Positions 15,001 through 24,034 of a stretch of 64,000 nt of DNA are shown here, piece after piece. The first letter of the stretch is position 1. Each line of letters opens with the position of its first letter. Source of the DNA: Chlorokybus atmophyticus (lineage: Eukaryota; Streptophyta; Chlorokybophyceae; Chlorokybales; Chlorokybaceae); assembly GCA_009103225.1 (NCBI GenBank), contig RHPI01001616.1:55344-119343 (forward strand), in the 5' to 3' direction. The notes under the pieces are model-generated. The model did not search any database. It saw nothing but the letters and a program-made list of their open reading frames with translations, and was not told the DNA's origin. The position numbers and the translations under genes were made by a program.

Positions 15001-15632
15001 GATTTATTCGCCAATCACCCACCATTGTTCTCATGTCAATCATCCGCTGTCTCGTTCAATTGGCAGCGAAAGTGAAGTTACGTCTTACTGAAAACTTCTT
15101 GCTAGACAGTTTCTAGTGCAGCTTAGGTTTTGCACAGCGGTTAAGAGGAAACGCAGTTCATGCTGTGAATGTGTGAGTCGCCTTGAGTCATTCTGATTGT
15201 GTACTTGTGCAATTCTCCAATTAAGCACCCATCACACCACCTCACCTTGATGGCTTCATCATCCTCGTCGGCATATTTGTTAGAATCCACAACAGCCTCG
15301 ACGTCGCCGCCAAATCCGTCAGCATCATCTCTCTTGTGTGGATTGTCCGCATCCCCCTCCACCCCCTCCCCTCTACCGCTCGTCTCCGCCGCCTCCTGCT
15401 CCTGCTCCTGCTCCCCATCTCCGCCGCCATCATCCCAGTCATCCTGGGAGTACACCTCCTCCTGCGCCTCATCCTGTCCCTCCTTGTCCTCCTCGTGGCC
15501 TGGTCCATCTCCGGCCTGGTCCGACGAGGCGGCTGCGGCGGCGACAGAGTGGTTTAACTCCTCCACGTCCTCCGCCCAGTCGTCATCTGCGGCGTAGCTC
15601 TCCTCCTCCTCGCCGTCGTCGCCGCCATCCAT
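5925..15632 (-). CDS. Long charged-repeat protein, unrecognised (about 17 exons)
   Basis: Not recognised. Minus-strand exons with good GT-AG borders lie near 15632-15246, 14370-14171, 13922-13808, 13742-13646, 13275-13217, 13097-13063, 12969-12920, 12700-12640, 12552-12498, 12408-12296, 12184-12087, 11998-11455, 11375-11249, 11046-10954, 10869-10787, 10628-10336 and 10007-5925. The order is: acidic N-terminus (MDGGDDGEEEES), a mixed Arg/Glu region ending KERSRSK, a basic patch (KKKRKKR) after PQGFFDEERLP, helical segments (MLNEIKTRLENR, KEWQEKRRRQRELFLYRRFG), a folded-looking part (REFVYDGENCLLRMGNDIAF), then an about 1,360-residue exon dominated by Glu/Ala repeats. Lys/Arg clusters and RE/RS sequence suggest a nuclear or cytoskeletal scaffold, but this is inference. 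The splice from the 10336 exon to the last exon is not in phase by my reading, so an extra small exon or another donor is likely; the model could also be two genes. Confidence 0.6.
8966..9030 (-). repeat. Coding hexanucleotide repeat, (Asp-Ala)n
   Basis: About ten tandem GCATCC units (plus strand) read as alternating Asp-Ala on the minus strand inside the last exon of the charged-repeat gene. The unit length is a multiple of three, so copy number can change without breaking the frame. Confidence 0.9.
9421..9486 (-). repeat. Coding hexanucleotide repeat, (Glu-Ala)n
   Basis: About eleven near-perfect GCTTCG units (plus strand) read as alternating Glu-Ala on the minus strand. This is a second, independent hexamer array in the same exon, with a different unit but the same X-Ala output. 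Confidence 0.9.
12021..12070. repeat. (TG)n microsatellite in an intron
   Basis: About 25 uninterrupted TG dinucleotides just 5' (minus-strand sense) of the exon starting at 11998. On the minus strand it reads as (CA)n. It causes the spurious His-Thr open frame on that strand. Confidence 0.95.
13290..13575. repeat. Alternating purine-pyrimidine tract, Z-DNA prone
   Basis: Nearly 290 bp of TG, CG, CA and TA steps (GTGCGTGCGTGC, GTGCACATATGTGC, GCGCGCGC) fill an intron of the charged-repeat gene. Similar tracts occur at about 1205-1395, 4575-4680, 10080-10180, 10690-10770, 11075-11215, 12725-12845, 14380-14860, 20188-20232, 25355-25405, 34255-34450, 39430-39500 and 63245-63420. Nearly all are intronic or intergenic. 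Confidence 0.85.
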
Positions 15633-16209
15633 CGCAGTCGACGTTGATTTGGTAAGGGCGCTAGCTTGGCCTGGCCCGGCCTGGCGCCCTCCGGCCTGGC
15701 CTGGCGTGGCCTGGGTATGGTACGATCACGGCCTGGTCCGGCCTCAGTCTGGCATGGCCCTAACGCTCGCAGCAATAATTTTGAAACAGTGAACTAAAAC
15801 GCCAAAGTGAATCACAGCAACTGGACGTGATTGACGGTGAATCAGGGTCATCGACTGTGATTCATACGGAGGGCTAAGCGCGTATCTCCGCATCACGTGC
15901 GCACAACAACTTTGCATTTCAGCTGCCTTTAATAGCCCGCGTAGATATCAGGCAGCTCTCAGCTACATCAACAACACACCGATATGCATACAAGCAGGGA
16001 TATCAATACCGATAGCGTTTCTCGCCGCGGCGTACAACGTGATTCGTCGCTGTGCCTATCCAATTCAAAAGTGCTGAGCTCAGCTTTGGCGGGCAGGACA
16101 GATAAGCTTGAAGCGGCGGCGAGGAGGGCGGCGGCGGCGGCAGGAAGGTTGTTGTTGTCGCAGGCGGCAAGGGTGACATCCGGGAGGGGTTTTGGGTTGC
16201 TCAAGCAAA
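15633..16209. promoter_or_regulatory. Divergent promoter, charged-repeat gene and APX
   Basis: 577 bp between the start codons of the two genes. It contains a short tandem GGCCTGGC/CTGGCCTGG cluster near 15665-15760 and a pair of TGATTCA-like words at 15805-15860. I cannot assign a TATA box or a transcription start. Confidence 0.5.
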
Positions 16210-18121
16210 ATGGCGGGGCCGGTTGTCGACGCGGCGTACTTGAAGGTGAGCACCGCGCTGTGCCTGGGGCTGTTGTCGAATTTGCCATGCTTAGTAGGGT
16301 TCTGGAGGAAAGTGGCGTGGATTCGGGGTGGCGTGGTGTGCGGGACTGGTGTGAAGCGGTGATGTCTTGGCGAAATCTGTACTGAGTGTGATTATGGATG
16401 AGTGTCGTAGCACGCGTGCAGCCGCTGCTACGACAGTTCGCTGTTGACGGTGAAAGCATGTTGGGGCTACCCTATGCATGTGGCACAGACATCGCATAGC
16501 ACACACCTGGTGTTCAATTGTGATTGGATGAGATTCGCGCTCGTTCGGATTTGGACACCAGCTATGTCATGCTGCGGTCAACCTACCATGTGCGTTTTTG
16601 CTCTTGTCATCATTGTTACACACTTTGTAAGCCTTCAGCCGACGTCAGTTTACACTTGCCGCAATTGACCAAAGATTCAGTTATGTACCTTATTGTCTTA
16701 TCACACAGAGCATAGAAAATGCAAGGCGCGATATTCGTGCTCTCATCGTCAACAAGCAATGCGCTCCCATTCTCGTGCGGCTCGCTTGGCATGATGCCGG
16801 CACTTTTGATGTCCGATCCAAGACGGGCGGACCCAATGGCTCCATCCGTAACGAAAAGGTACGCCAAATGCATAGCGACAACATCTGACAGTCATGAAGC
16901 GCAAACAATCACTGTTGACAATTACAGCCCTGTTTTACACCAACATATTGCTTGGTACCTGAGACTCTCGTCTATGCACAAAGCAAACTTTCTGTGTACA
17001 AGTGTGTTTTGGCTTAACGCAAGCTTGAAGCAAGCATGTCTGTTGCAGGAGCTCGCGCACGCAGCAAACCGCGGCTTGCACATAGCTGTGCAGCTGCTGG
17101 AGCCGATCAAAGCAAAGTATCCCAACTTGACGTACGCGGATCTCTATCAGCTCGGGGGTGTAGTTGCAGTTGAGGCCACTGGCGGTCCCACTGTTGATTA
17201 CGTGCCAGGCCGTAGAGACTCCAAGGTTGATTGTTGGTACAAAACACTTATTGACAGGATGCAGTGCATGGAGTGTCGTCTAATTTCAGCTCTCTTTGCG
17301 GCTTGTCTTGGCAGGTGTCACCACCAGAGGGTCGACTTCCAGATGCGAAGAAGGGTCCAATGCACCTTCGGGATGTGTTTGGAACCATGGGCTTGTCCGA
17401 TAGGGATATCGTTGCACTTTCGGGTGCCCACACTTTGGTACGTGTGTGCTGTATGGTCATTTACGTGGCATTGCAGGCACGGTAGCTGACTTGAATTGTG
17501 GATCGATAGGGCCGAGCGCACAAGGATCGCTCTGATTTTGAAGGCCCTTGGACTCCGGAGCCCTTGAAGTTTGACAACTCTTACTTTAAGTGCGTGGGTG
17601 TCATTCTTGTCAGCCGGTTTTTGGTATGATGAACAGTGCGTGCAGTGTGTTGACTTGTTTCATGGCTGCATTGTTCAACAGGGAACTTCTGAGAGGCAAC
17701 CGAGCGGATTTGCTCAAGCTGCCATCGGATCTATGCTTGCTGGAAGACCCAATTTTCAGGCCGCTTGTGGAGCTTTATGCTGCGGTACCCTGCCAGTCTG
17801 TGCTGATTGCATATGTGTGATACTACCCTTGCTAATTGAGGATGTTTAATGAGCTTGTCGTGGCAGGATGAGGAGGCCTTCTTTAGGGATTATGCGGCAG
17901 CGCACAAGCGCTTATCAGAATTGGGCTGCACTCTGCCAAAGAACGTCCACACGACGCCAACCGGCACCTCTATGGACGGCTCTATGCTTTCTCTCAACAA
18001 TCCCGACACGGTGATCCTCGTCCAGGCCGGCTTTGGCATTGCCGTCGCTGTTGGCGTGGCCGTCCTCGCGTATACGTATGAGACAAGGCGGCGTTTGAAG
18101 AGTCTTGTCAAGAAAGCTTGA
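16210..18121 (+). CDS. APX: Ascorbate peroxidase, membrane-anchored (peroxisomal type)
   Basis: Class I haem peroxidase that reduces H2O2 with ascorbate. Seven exons join in phase to 307 residues: 16210-16245, 16709-16858, 17049-17225, 17315-17437, 17510-17589, 17682-17784, 17867-18121. The distal haem site is [16 protein letters not shown] (Arg, Trp and His of the active site). The proximal site is [18 protein letters not shown] followed by [17 protein letters not shown]; the HTL/GRA junction falls on intron 4. The last exon adds a tail with a hydrophobic helix ([19 protein letters not shown]) and the basic end [11 protein letters not shown], typical of peroxisomal-membrane forms rather than cytosolic ones. 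There is no N-terminal leader. The 12-codon first exon is followed by a 463 bp intron. It is convergent with the gene at 19858-21373. Confidence 0.97.
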
Positions 18122-18730
18122 CGAGCAAGTGAAAACTGGTGAAGTGCTTTGTCGTGTCAAACTTGGTTGTGATGAGACTTGTGCTGTAGCGAGACGACTC
18201 GCTGGCTTCGCTGTCTGTATGTAGCCCTTTCCCCATTGTATAGAGCCGTGTATGTACCAATAGCTGCGTGTATGAAGCGTGCATTGTGTCCTGTGGATGG
18301 GTTTTGCAAGTCTGCATTGCGCATGGTGCTGCCTGCATGCTTCACTGATCAGCCATAACCAGATTGAATGGTATCGCCAAGGACCATTCTGCTCGTTGTC
18401 CTGTTTAACCATCTTGTGCTGAGGTTGTGGTGTGATCTTGAGGGCACGGGCATGCGGTGGTGCCACACAGCTGCATGTGTAATACCTCTACTGGCATGAC
18501 AGTATAATATAAGTATGCATGCATATGGACAGTCCGTAGGCACATGCCACTGTACAGACCCGATGCATATCATGCAGGGACATGTTGCAAACATGAGCAC
18601 GCCCTCATGCACAATATGCATGTTGCATGTGCCATTGCACCCGTCGATGGCTGGCTGCAGCCTGAACAGTGATGCAACACAAGCCACAAGCACATTAAGA
18701 TCTGCTTGTGTGTGATATTGTCCTGCTGAA
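18122..18730. other. Intergenic, no gene seen
   Basis: 3' flank of the ascorbate peroxidase gene. Open frames on both strands are short and lack motifs. It leads into the reverse transcriptase relic at 18734. Confidence 0.55.
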
Positions 18731-18733
18731 TTT

Positions 18734-19033
18734 AGGATACAGTTCCAGGGTATACTAAGCAGAAGGGCTCCACACCCTGCCAGCAGTATCTCCGAGACTG
18801 CCAAGCACGGGGTGGTGACCTCACAATGCATTCGTTTTGTGAGGCTGTCCACGTACAGGGCACACTTCTTGCAGGATATGGTGACTCTGTTGACAGAGAT
18901 GTGCCAGGAAGGGTACGATAAGATTGCACTACTCTCAGTGTTGTGCAGATGGTGTGCGAGGCAACATGGACTGGTGCTTGACGGAACATACAACCATCTA
19001 TTCCACTTGGTGAAGAGAAGGATGGACACGTAA
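18734..19033 (+). pseudogene. Relic of a Penelope-like reverse transcriptase C-terminus
   Basis: An uninterrupted frame of about 100 codons ending in TAA at 19033 matches the RT module at 36 kb. Paired segments are GVVTSQCIRFVRLSTYRAHF here and GVVESRYVRFIRVCTYRTHF there, then DMVTLLTEMCQEGY against DMLTAMQSEGH, and NHLFHLVKRRM against YKMVYLALQKH. Only the part after the catalytic palm remains; no palm motif or endonuclease is visible. The DNA sequences have diverged strongly, so this is an old or different subfamily copy. Confidence 0.6.
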
Positions 19034-19287
19034 ACCACGAGCAACAGGTAAGTACAGGTGAGTGCGAGGTGAGCCTTTGCGGGGAGCAGGATTCCTGCCC
19101 GCATTCAAGTCATGGTCCACTCTATGCATGCTGGTGTGCTGGTGTGCTTGAGTGCTCGAGTGATGGCGTGCTTGTCATGCTGGTGCATAGTTGGCTAGAC
19201 TGTGACTTAGCTGACTCAGGTATCAATGGCTGCACTAACGGCTCTATCGTACTAACTGCATGGCCTGCAGCCATTCCTAAGTGTCGC

Positions 19288-19481
19288 GCAGGTTGAAGTC
19301 AAGCAAGCGCGGCATTCAGACTGCGGGGCCCAGTCAGTCAACGTCGTCGTCGTCGTCTTCTCCTGCCCAGCCAGCTCCTGACACCTACGCCTCTGCTGCG
19401 CAGGTGGTGATCACTATCAACCTTGCCCTGCTCTGCCCTGCCCTGCTGGTCGCTCTACTGATCAGTCTAGTGTCGTATTAG
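19288..19481 (+). other. Possible terminal exon of an unknown gene
   Basis: After an acceptor-like CGCGCAG the frame reads a Ser-rich stretch (QSTSSSSSSPAQPAPD) then a hydrophobic segment (LALLCPALLVALLISL) and a stop. It could be a tail-anchored protein's last exon, but I find no upstream exons, and the reverse transcriptase relic lies just before it. It may equally be chance. Confidence 0.2.
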
Positions 19482-19664
19482 TGTAGCGCTGCTCTGGGCC
19501 CCTGTTAAGTGTTTGTCTTCTTGTGTTGTGAGTTGGCGTGGGCTTGGTGTGTGGCACATTGCATTGCACATTGCATCTTAAGCTTTATATACTTCCAGTT
19601 TGCTGTGGCTGGTCAAAGCAATTGTGAACTTGCACACAAATATACGTCCCAACAACAATCTTTG

Positions 19665-19728
19665 CACGCCCCCCACCCCCACCCCCCCCCCCACCCCCCC
19701 CCCCCACCCCCGCGCGCGCGCGCGAAAC
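19665..19728. repeat. C-rich run followed by (CG)n
   Basis: Runs of 5-13 C separated by single A (about 19669-19711) continue into CGCGCGCGCGCG. The minus strand is G-quadruplex-prone, and the (CG)n end is Z-DNA-prone. It lies between convergent genes. Confidence 0.9.
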
Positions 19729-19857
19729 AAATGCGAAGGCGCTGAATGCGTCTGTACAAGTGCTGAACCAACCATTTGCTCTGTGGTCATGAACACTCAA
19801 GTGTAGCGTTCTTTGCTCCTGCAACACCCCCCTGTCTAGCAGCCTTGCCCTGGGATG

Positions 19858-20190
19858 CTACCCGGGATGCGCCTGCGTGATGCCACCTTGCCTCTGAAAG
19901 CCGCCTTGCTGCACACGCGCCTGCATAACAGGTCGCATGATGCAAGTTGAGTACCAACTGAATAAACGGTCCAACCTTTTCCCACCTTCTGTAGGAAGCG
20001 CTCTGAATGTATAAAGCTGTGTTTACTGACCTGTGCCTGCTGCATCTTCTGCCTCACGTACTCCGGGCCTTTCTCCGCCTCATCACAGATCAACTCCTCT
20101 CTGTGTAGCAAACTCACAACAGTCAGAGGCGTTGAGACTGCAACAGCGCTAGGTATTGATTGATTGACCAAGCCAACCATGCGGACACAT

Positions 20191-20224
<34 letters not shown>

Positions 20225-21373
20225 CATGCGTACGTGGATGTGTCTCGCGCAAGAGTGCTGCCCCTCACAATGACGATAACAACCATATACTCACAACACT
20301 CAACAAAACAACGCAACAAACACTCTAACTTACATGGCAACGAACTGCATGAACTTGGTCAGCAGCTCGCGGTCGTCTTTGTAGACTGTCGTGACACGCG
20401 CCAGACACGCCAACCCAAACCTCCCATCTGTCATGAGAGACACGAATGACCAATGTGTGACCTTTTTGACATCGTGTTTACGTTGGTCAACATATGATTA
20501 TGTGTCTGTCTTCGAAAACCGCACAGGCTTTCACCAAGAACCTTGATGTAGTTGCAGGAGAAGAGCTGCACTCACCAACTCCAATGGATTCAAAGAGCTT
20601 GGTTTGAAGCTTGTTGACCTGGTCTTCAACCACCTGGGAAACACACGCATGCACGCAAGCACGAAGACAGACACACACATTCAACACCTGGCTTGCTGTT
20701 TGTTGGACAACCATTGATCACCTCTCATTTCAACTAATTCTCAAAGTGACACAAAACAGACATCGAACTTGCAAGGCATTGACTCAACCCAAAGTCTACC
20801 AAGCAAGCTAATCCTGTGTCCAAGCCCACCTTGCCGGTTTTTGCAGCTTCAGCCAGCTTGCTTTTCACCTCTGTTGGTTGCAATTCACAAAAAGGTTGTT
20901 AACGCCTTGGTGTTGTGAGTACTGGTCTCCATGAAATCCACCAGCTTCCAAACAGTTGTGTGTAGTACATTACAACCTTGTATTTATAACAAAGCAGGGG
21001 GAGCATGCCACCAGAACTCCAAACGTGTAACGACGTGTTGTGAGCGAACGATACAGCCACTCTCTCACCTGGATTGGAGTACAACTTCACGCATGCCTCC
21101 ATGAACTCCATCAGCTTCTCTCTGACAGACACACATGTGATAAGGTTATAAGCAAGTACAGTCACACATGCTTACACTCTTCACACATAAGAATCGCACA
21201 CAAATTTAAACCACAAGGCAGTAAGTCGACACGCTGCACGCCATCACACTTACTCACTTGCTGAGCATGCCATCTCGCTGAAGAGCAGGCGCGTCAGCCT
21301 GACCCTCTCCCGCACCTCCACCCAAACCCACCGCCTGCTGAAGCCAACCAAGCCAAGACGACTCTGCCGCCAT
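19858..21373 (-). CDS. Small helical protein, unrecognised (164 aa)
   Basis: Not recognised. Seven short exons on the minus strand (21373-21258, 21121-21069, 20870-20830, 20633-20576, 20427-20334, 20100-20031, 19920-19858) all have GT-AG borders and join in phase, which makes the model solid. The protein starts MAAESSWLGWLQQAVG and is then mostly charged helices: EKLMEFMEACVKLYSNPEV, KLAEAAKTGKVVEDQVNKLQ, LFESIGVDGRFGLACLARV, LLTKFMQFVAIEELICDEAE, EYVRQKMQQAQ. The tail is Gln/Gly-rich. There is no leader or membrane segment. It is head-to-head with the DCN1-like gene, 384 bp away. The two bulky aromatic-glycine segments suggest a folded helical bundle; function unknown. Confidence 0.75.
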
Positions 21374-21757
21374 CGCCGCCAACAATTACAACGACAACAA
21401 TAACATCCGCAACAACCAGAACAGCAACTAACACTTGGAGCAGAGCAGGCGAGTTGGGTTCTGGGTCTAAACTTAGGGCTCTAATTGAGGTTCGGGACCT
21501 TGGGTCCTGAACCCAACCCTAAAGCCGAACCCTAACGCAGAAAAAACGGGAAAAAGGGCAATTCAGCTGCTGACACCTCCGCCGCCTCCGCTGACAACAG
21601 CGAGCTGGGAGAGGAGGACAAGGAGAAGGAGGAGGAGGAGGAGTGGGCTTGTGCGTGCCTTCTACCTTTGTCAACCGTGCTTGCTGTGTTTCACCGTTGT
21701 GTGGTTTTGGGTGCTGTGTGAGTTCAAAAGTCAGGCAAGACGGAGGGCCTGGTGAAG
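21374..21757. promoter_or_regulatory. Divergent promoter with telo-box words
   Basis: 384 bp between the small helical protein gene (-) and the DCN1-like gene (+). It holds CTTAGGGCTCTAATT, CCCAACCCTAAAG and CGAACCCTAACG between 21470 and 21540, that is, several CCCTAA/TTAGGG cores. This resembles the telo-box promoters of plant housekeeping genes. Confidence 0.6.
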
Positions 21758-24034
21758 ATGATGCGGCGGTCCTCCAGGAAGGCGCCGGCCACAAGCACCG
21801 CCGCCGCCCCCTCAGGTCACACACACCTTACCTCTGCATGCGTACGCGCATGTGACGGGACACACTGTTTGCTTACCCAACAGAAGTAGTGAGTGAGACA
21901 GCTTCTCTGTCTGTGCGCTTGCTATCTATGTGTGTGCGCAAAGTACAGCTGCTTGTGCTTGGGTCCTTTGTTGCGATGTGATACTAGTGCACATGTGCTG
22001 TGTTGGTAGAACTTGCAAGCTTGAAGTGCTGTCTCCTCAAGCCAGGCATGTATAGTTTGTTGATCCGTGTCTAGCAGGAGGGAGCAGGGCGGCGAAGGAG
22101 TTGGAGAAGATCGATGGTGTTTTCGCCAAGTATACTGACCCAAACGATCCCGAATCAATTGGGTAAGCAGCAGTAGTAGTAACCTATCAGATCAGCCAAG
22201 CAATCCACTAGGTAGAGATTGGGAGGCGTTAGCTGAAAGCAGTCAGCAGTAAGCACCAAATAGTAAGCACTGAAGCAAGCAGTAAGCACTATTCAGTTGG
22301 TGAGCAGTAAGCAACAGCTGTAAGCTCTATGCTGTACGCAGTTTGCAGTATGCAGAAAGGCGTAAGCAGCAGGAAGTTCGTGTTGTACGCACTGAATGTA
22401 AGCCGTCAGGAGTAAGCCGTGTCCAATGCTTACTTCAGTCAGCAGTAATCAACAGTCATGGCAGTAGTAAGCACTGCGCCAACCATGCAGTAAGAAGCAT
22501 TGTCATGCCATGGGCTTGCTGTCTCAACTGTTTTGGGGCCAGCACTGCAGTCTAGAACTACACATCACACAGAGCTTGTGGTGCGTAGTGAGTGATGAGA
22601 CCTTGACTGAATCTTATGTCCTGCGTGCATGCGTGTTACCATTGCAGGCCTGATGGGGTGGAGGCGCTGTGCAGCGATCTTGGGGTGTCGCCGGGGGACC
22701 TGTCGGTGCTGCTATTTGCATGGTGAGCATACGCAGCTTTGCATGTTCCGTTCTGTACATGCCAGCTACACTCCTGATATCACATGCAGTCAGCAGTTGC
22801 ATGTGCGTGATCAGGAGAGTAGATGGCATGCGCATGAGTATGATGGTGTCAGAAACAGAGTGCATTCCATGCACACGGTCACGTCTACTGTCAGCATTGT
22901 GCCTGCCCTGTGTTAACTCACTGCTTCAACTGTACTTTCTTTAACGTATTTTGCGAATCTGTTGCGCATCGATGTCTCCCTTTGATTTGGATTCATTGTG
23001 TACGTATGTTTGTGTGTCTCAGGAAATTGGGGGCAGAGCGCATGGGTTACTTCTCACTGGTACAGTGCAACCTCCCTCCCGTTGATGTTGGCAAGCCTGT
23101 TGTGCGGTGTCATTGTGCTCATGTGGTCAATCTCAGGAAGAGTGGAGGAGAGGTTTGAGGGCCATGCGAGTAGATAGTTTGGACAAGTTGAAAAAGGCGC
23201 TCCCGTCCTTAGAAAGCGAGGTGACAAGTTGTTCCAATTTGTTCTTAACACTATTCTCTTCACAGCCAGTTGCACTTACCCTATTATGCTGCCGCAGGTT
23301 CGATACTCCAGCGCATATCAAGACTTCTACACATTTGCTTTCCAGTACTGTTTGACAGGTACACTGTGCAAGTCGATTGTGGACATTAGCCTTTTCAGTG
23401 ACAGCTTTATGGCACTTCAATCTCACCTGTGAGGGAGAGTTTGTCCACAAAGCAAATGGGCCCAATGCACACGCGCGCCAGCGCTCACACTTACACACAT
23501 GCACGCATGCGCTCGCACCCAAAAGCAAAAGGACCCAAAGCGCGATTGTTTCAATGCACTGTTTTGCTGCAGAGCCGCGACAAAAGACGCTGGATCTGGA
23601 CACGGCGTCCCAGATGTTGTCGCTGGTCATGAAAGGCAGGCCGCATCTCGAGGACTTTGTTCAGTTCCTTCACACGCAGTCAGAGTACAAGGCCATGAAT
23701 CAGGACCAGTGGCTTGGGTTCCTACGGTTGTCTGATGAGGTAACCCTTTGTTGTGTTCTCTCTGCAGCTTGATATGTTGTGTGAGTTACTACACTGTGCT
23801 ATGTTTATATACAGTGGCATATAGCGACTATATATATGTAGTTACTACAGTATACCTGAGTGGTTATACTGGAAATACGATTATGGCTGATGAGGTATGA
23901 CAGTGTGTTGAGGTACCTTTGTTCATGCTGTGCAGGTGAAGACGGATTTTTCAAACTATGATGAGAACCAAGCATGGCCGTTGTTAATGGACAACTACGT
24001 TGACTGGGGAAGGGATCGGCGACAGCGCTCATAG
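21758..24034 (+). CDS. DCUN1D: DCN1-like protein (cullin neddylation co-E3)
   Basis: Scaffold-type E3 that helps the E2 UBC12 transfer NEDD8 to cullins. Eight exons join in phase to 221 residues: 21758-21815, 22078-22162, 22648-22722, 23023-23059, 23137-23220, 23298-23358, 23573-23739, 23936-24034. After a basic, Ala/Ser-rich N-terminus (MMRRSSRKAPATS) the PONY domain is readable in order: VFAKYTDP, GVEALCSDLGVSPGD, VLLFAWKLGAERMGYFS, EEWRRGLRAMRVDSLDKLK, FYTFAFQYC, DLDTASQMLSLVM, FVQFLHTQSEYKAMNQDQW and the hallmark C-terminal DENQAWPLLMDNYVDW. It lacks an N-terminal UBA domain, so it is closest in layout to the DCUN1D4/5 group. Start 21758 (ATGATG) is chosen as the first in-frame Met. Confidence 0.92.
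22163..22520 (+). repeat. Intron built of repeated donor-like GTAAGC words
   Basis: The intron after DCN1-like exon 2 contains roughly eleven AGTAAGC/TGTAAGC/CGTAAGC words in about 330 bp, all in the sense direction. The true donor (GG/GTAAGC at 22163) is the first of them. Confidence 0.8.
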
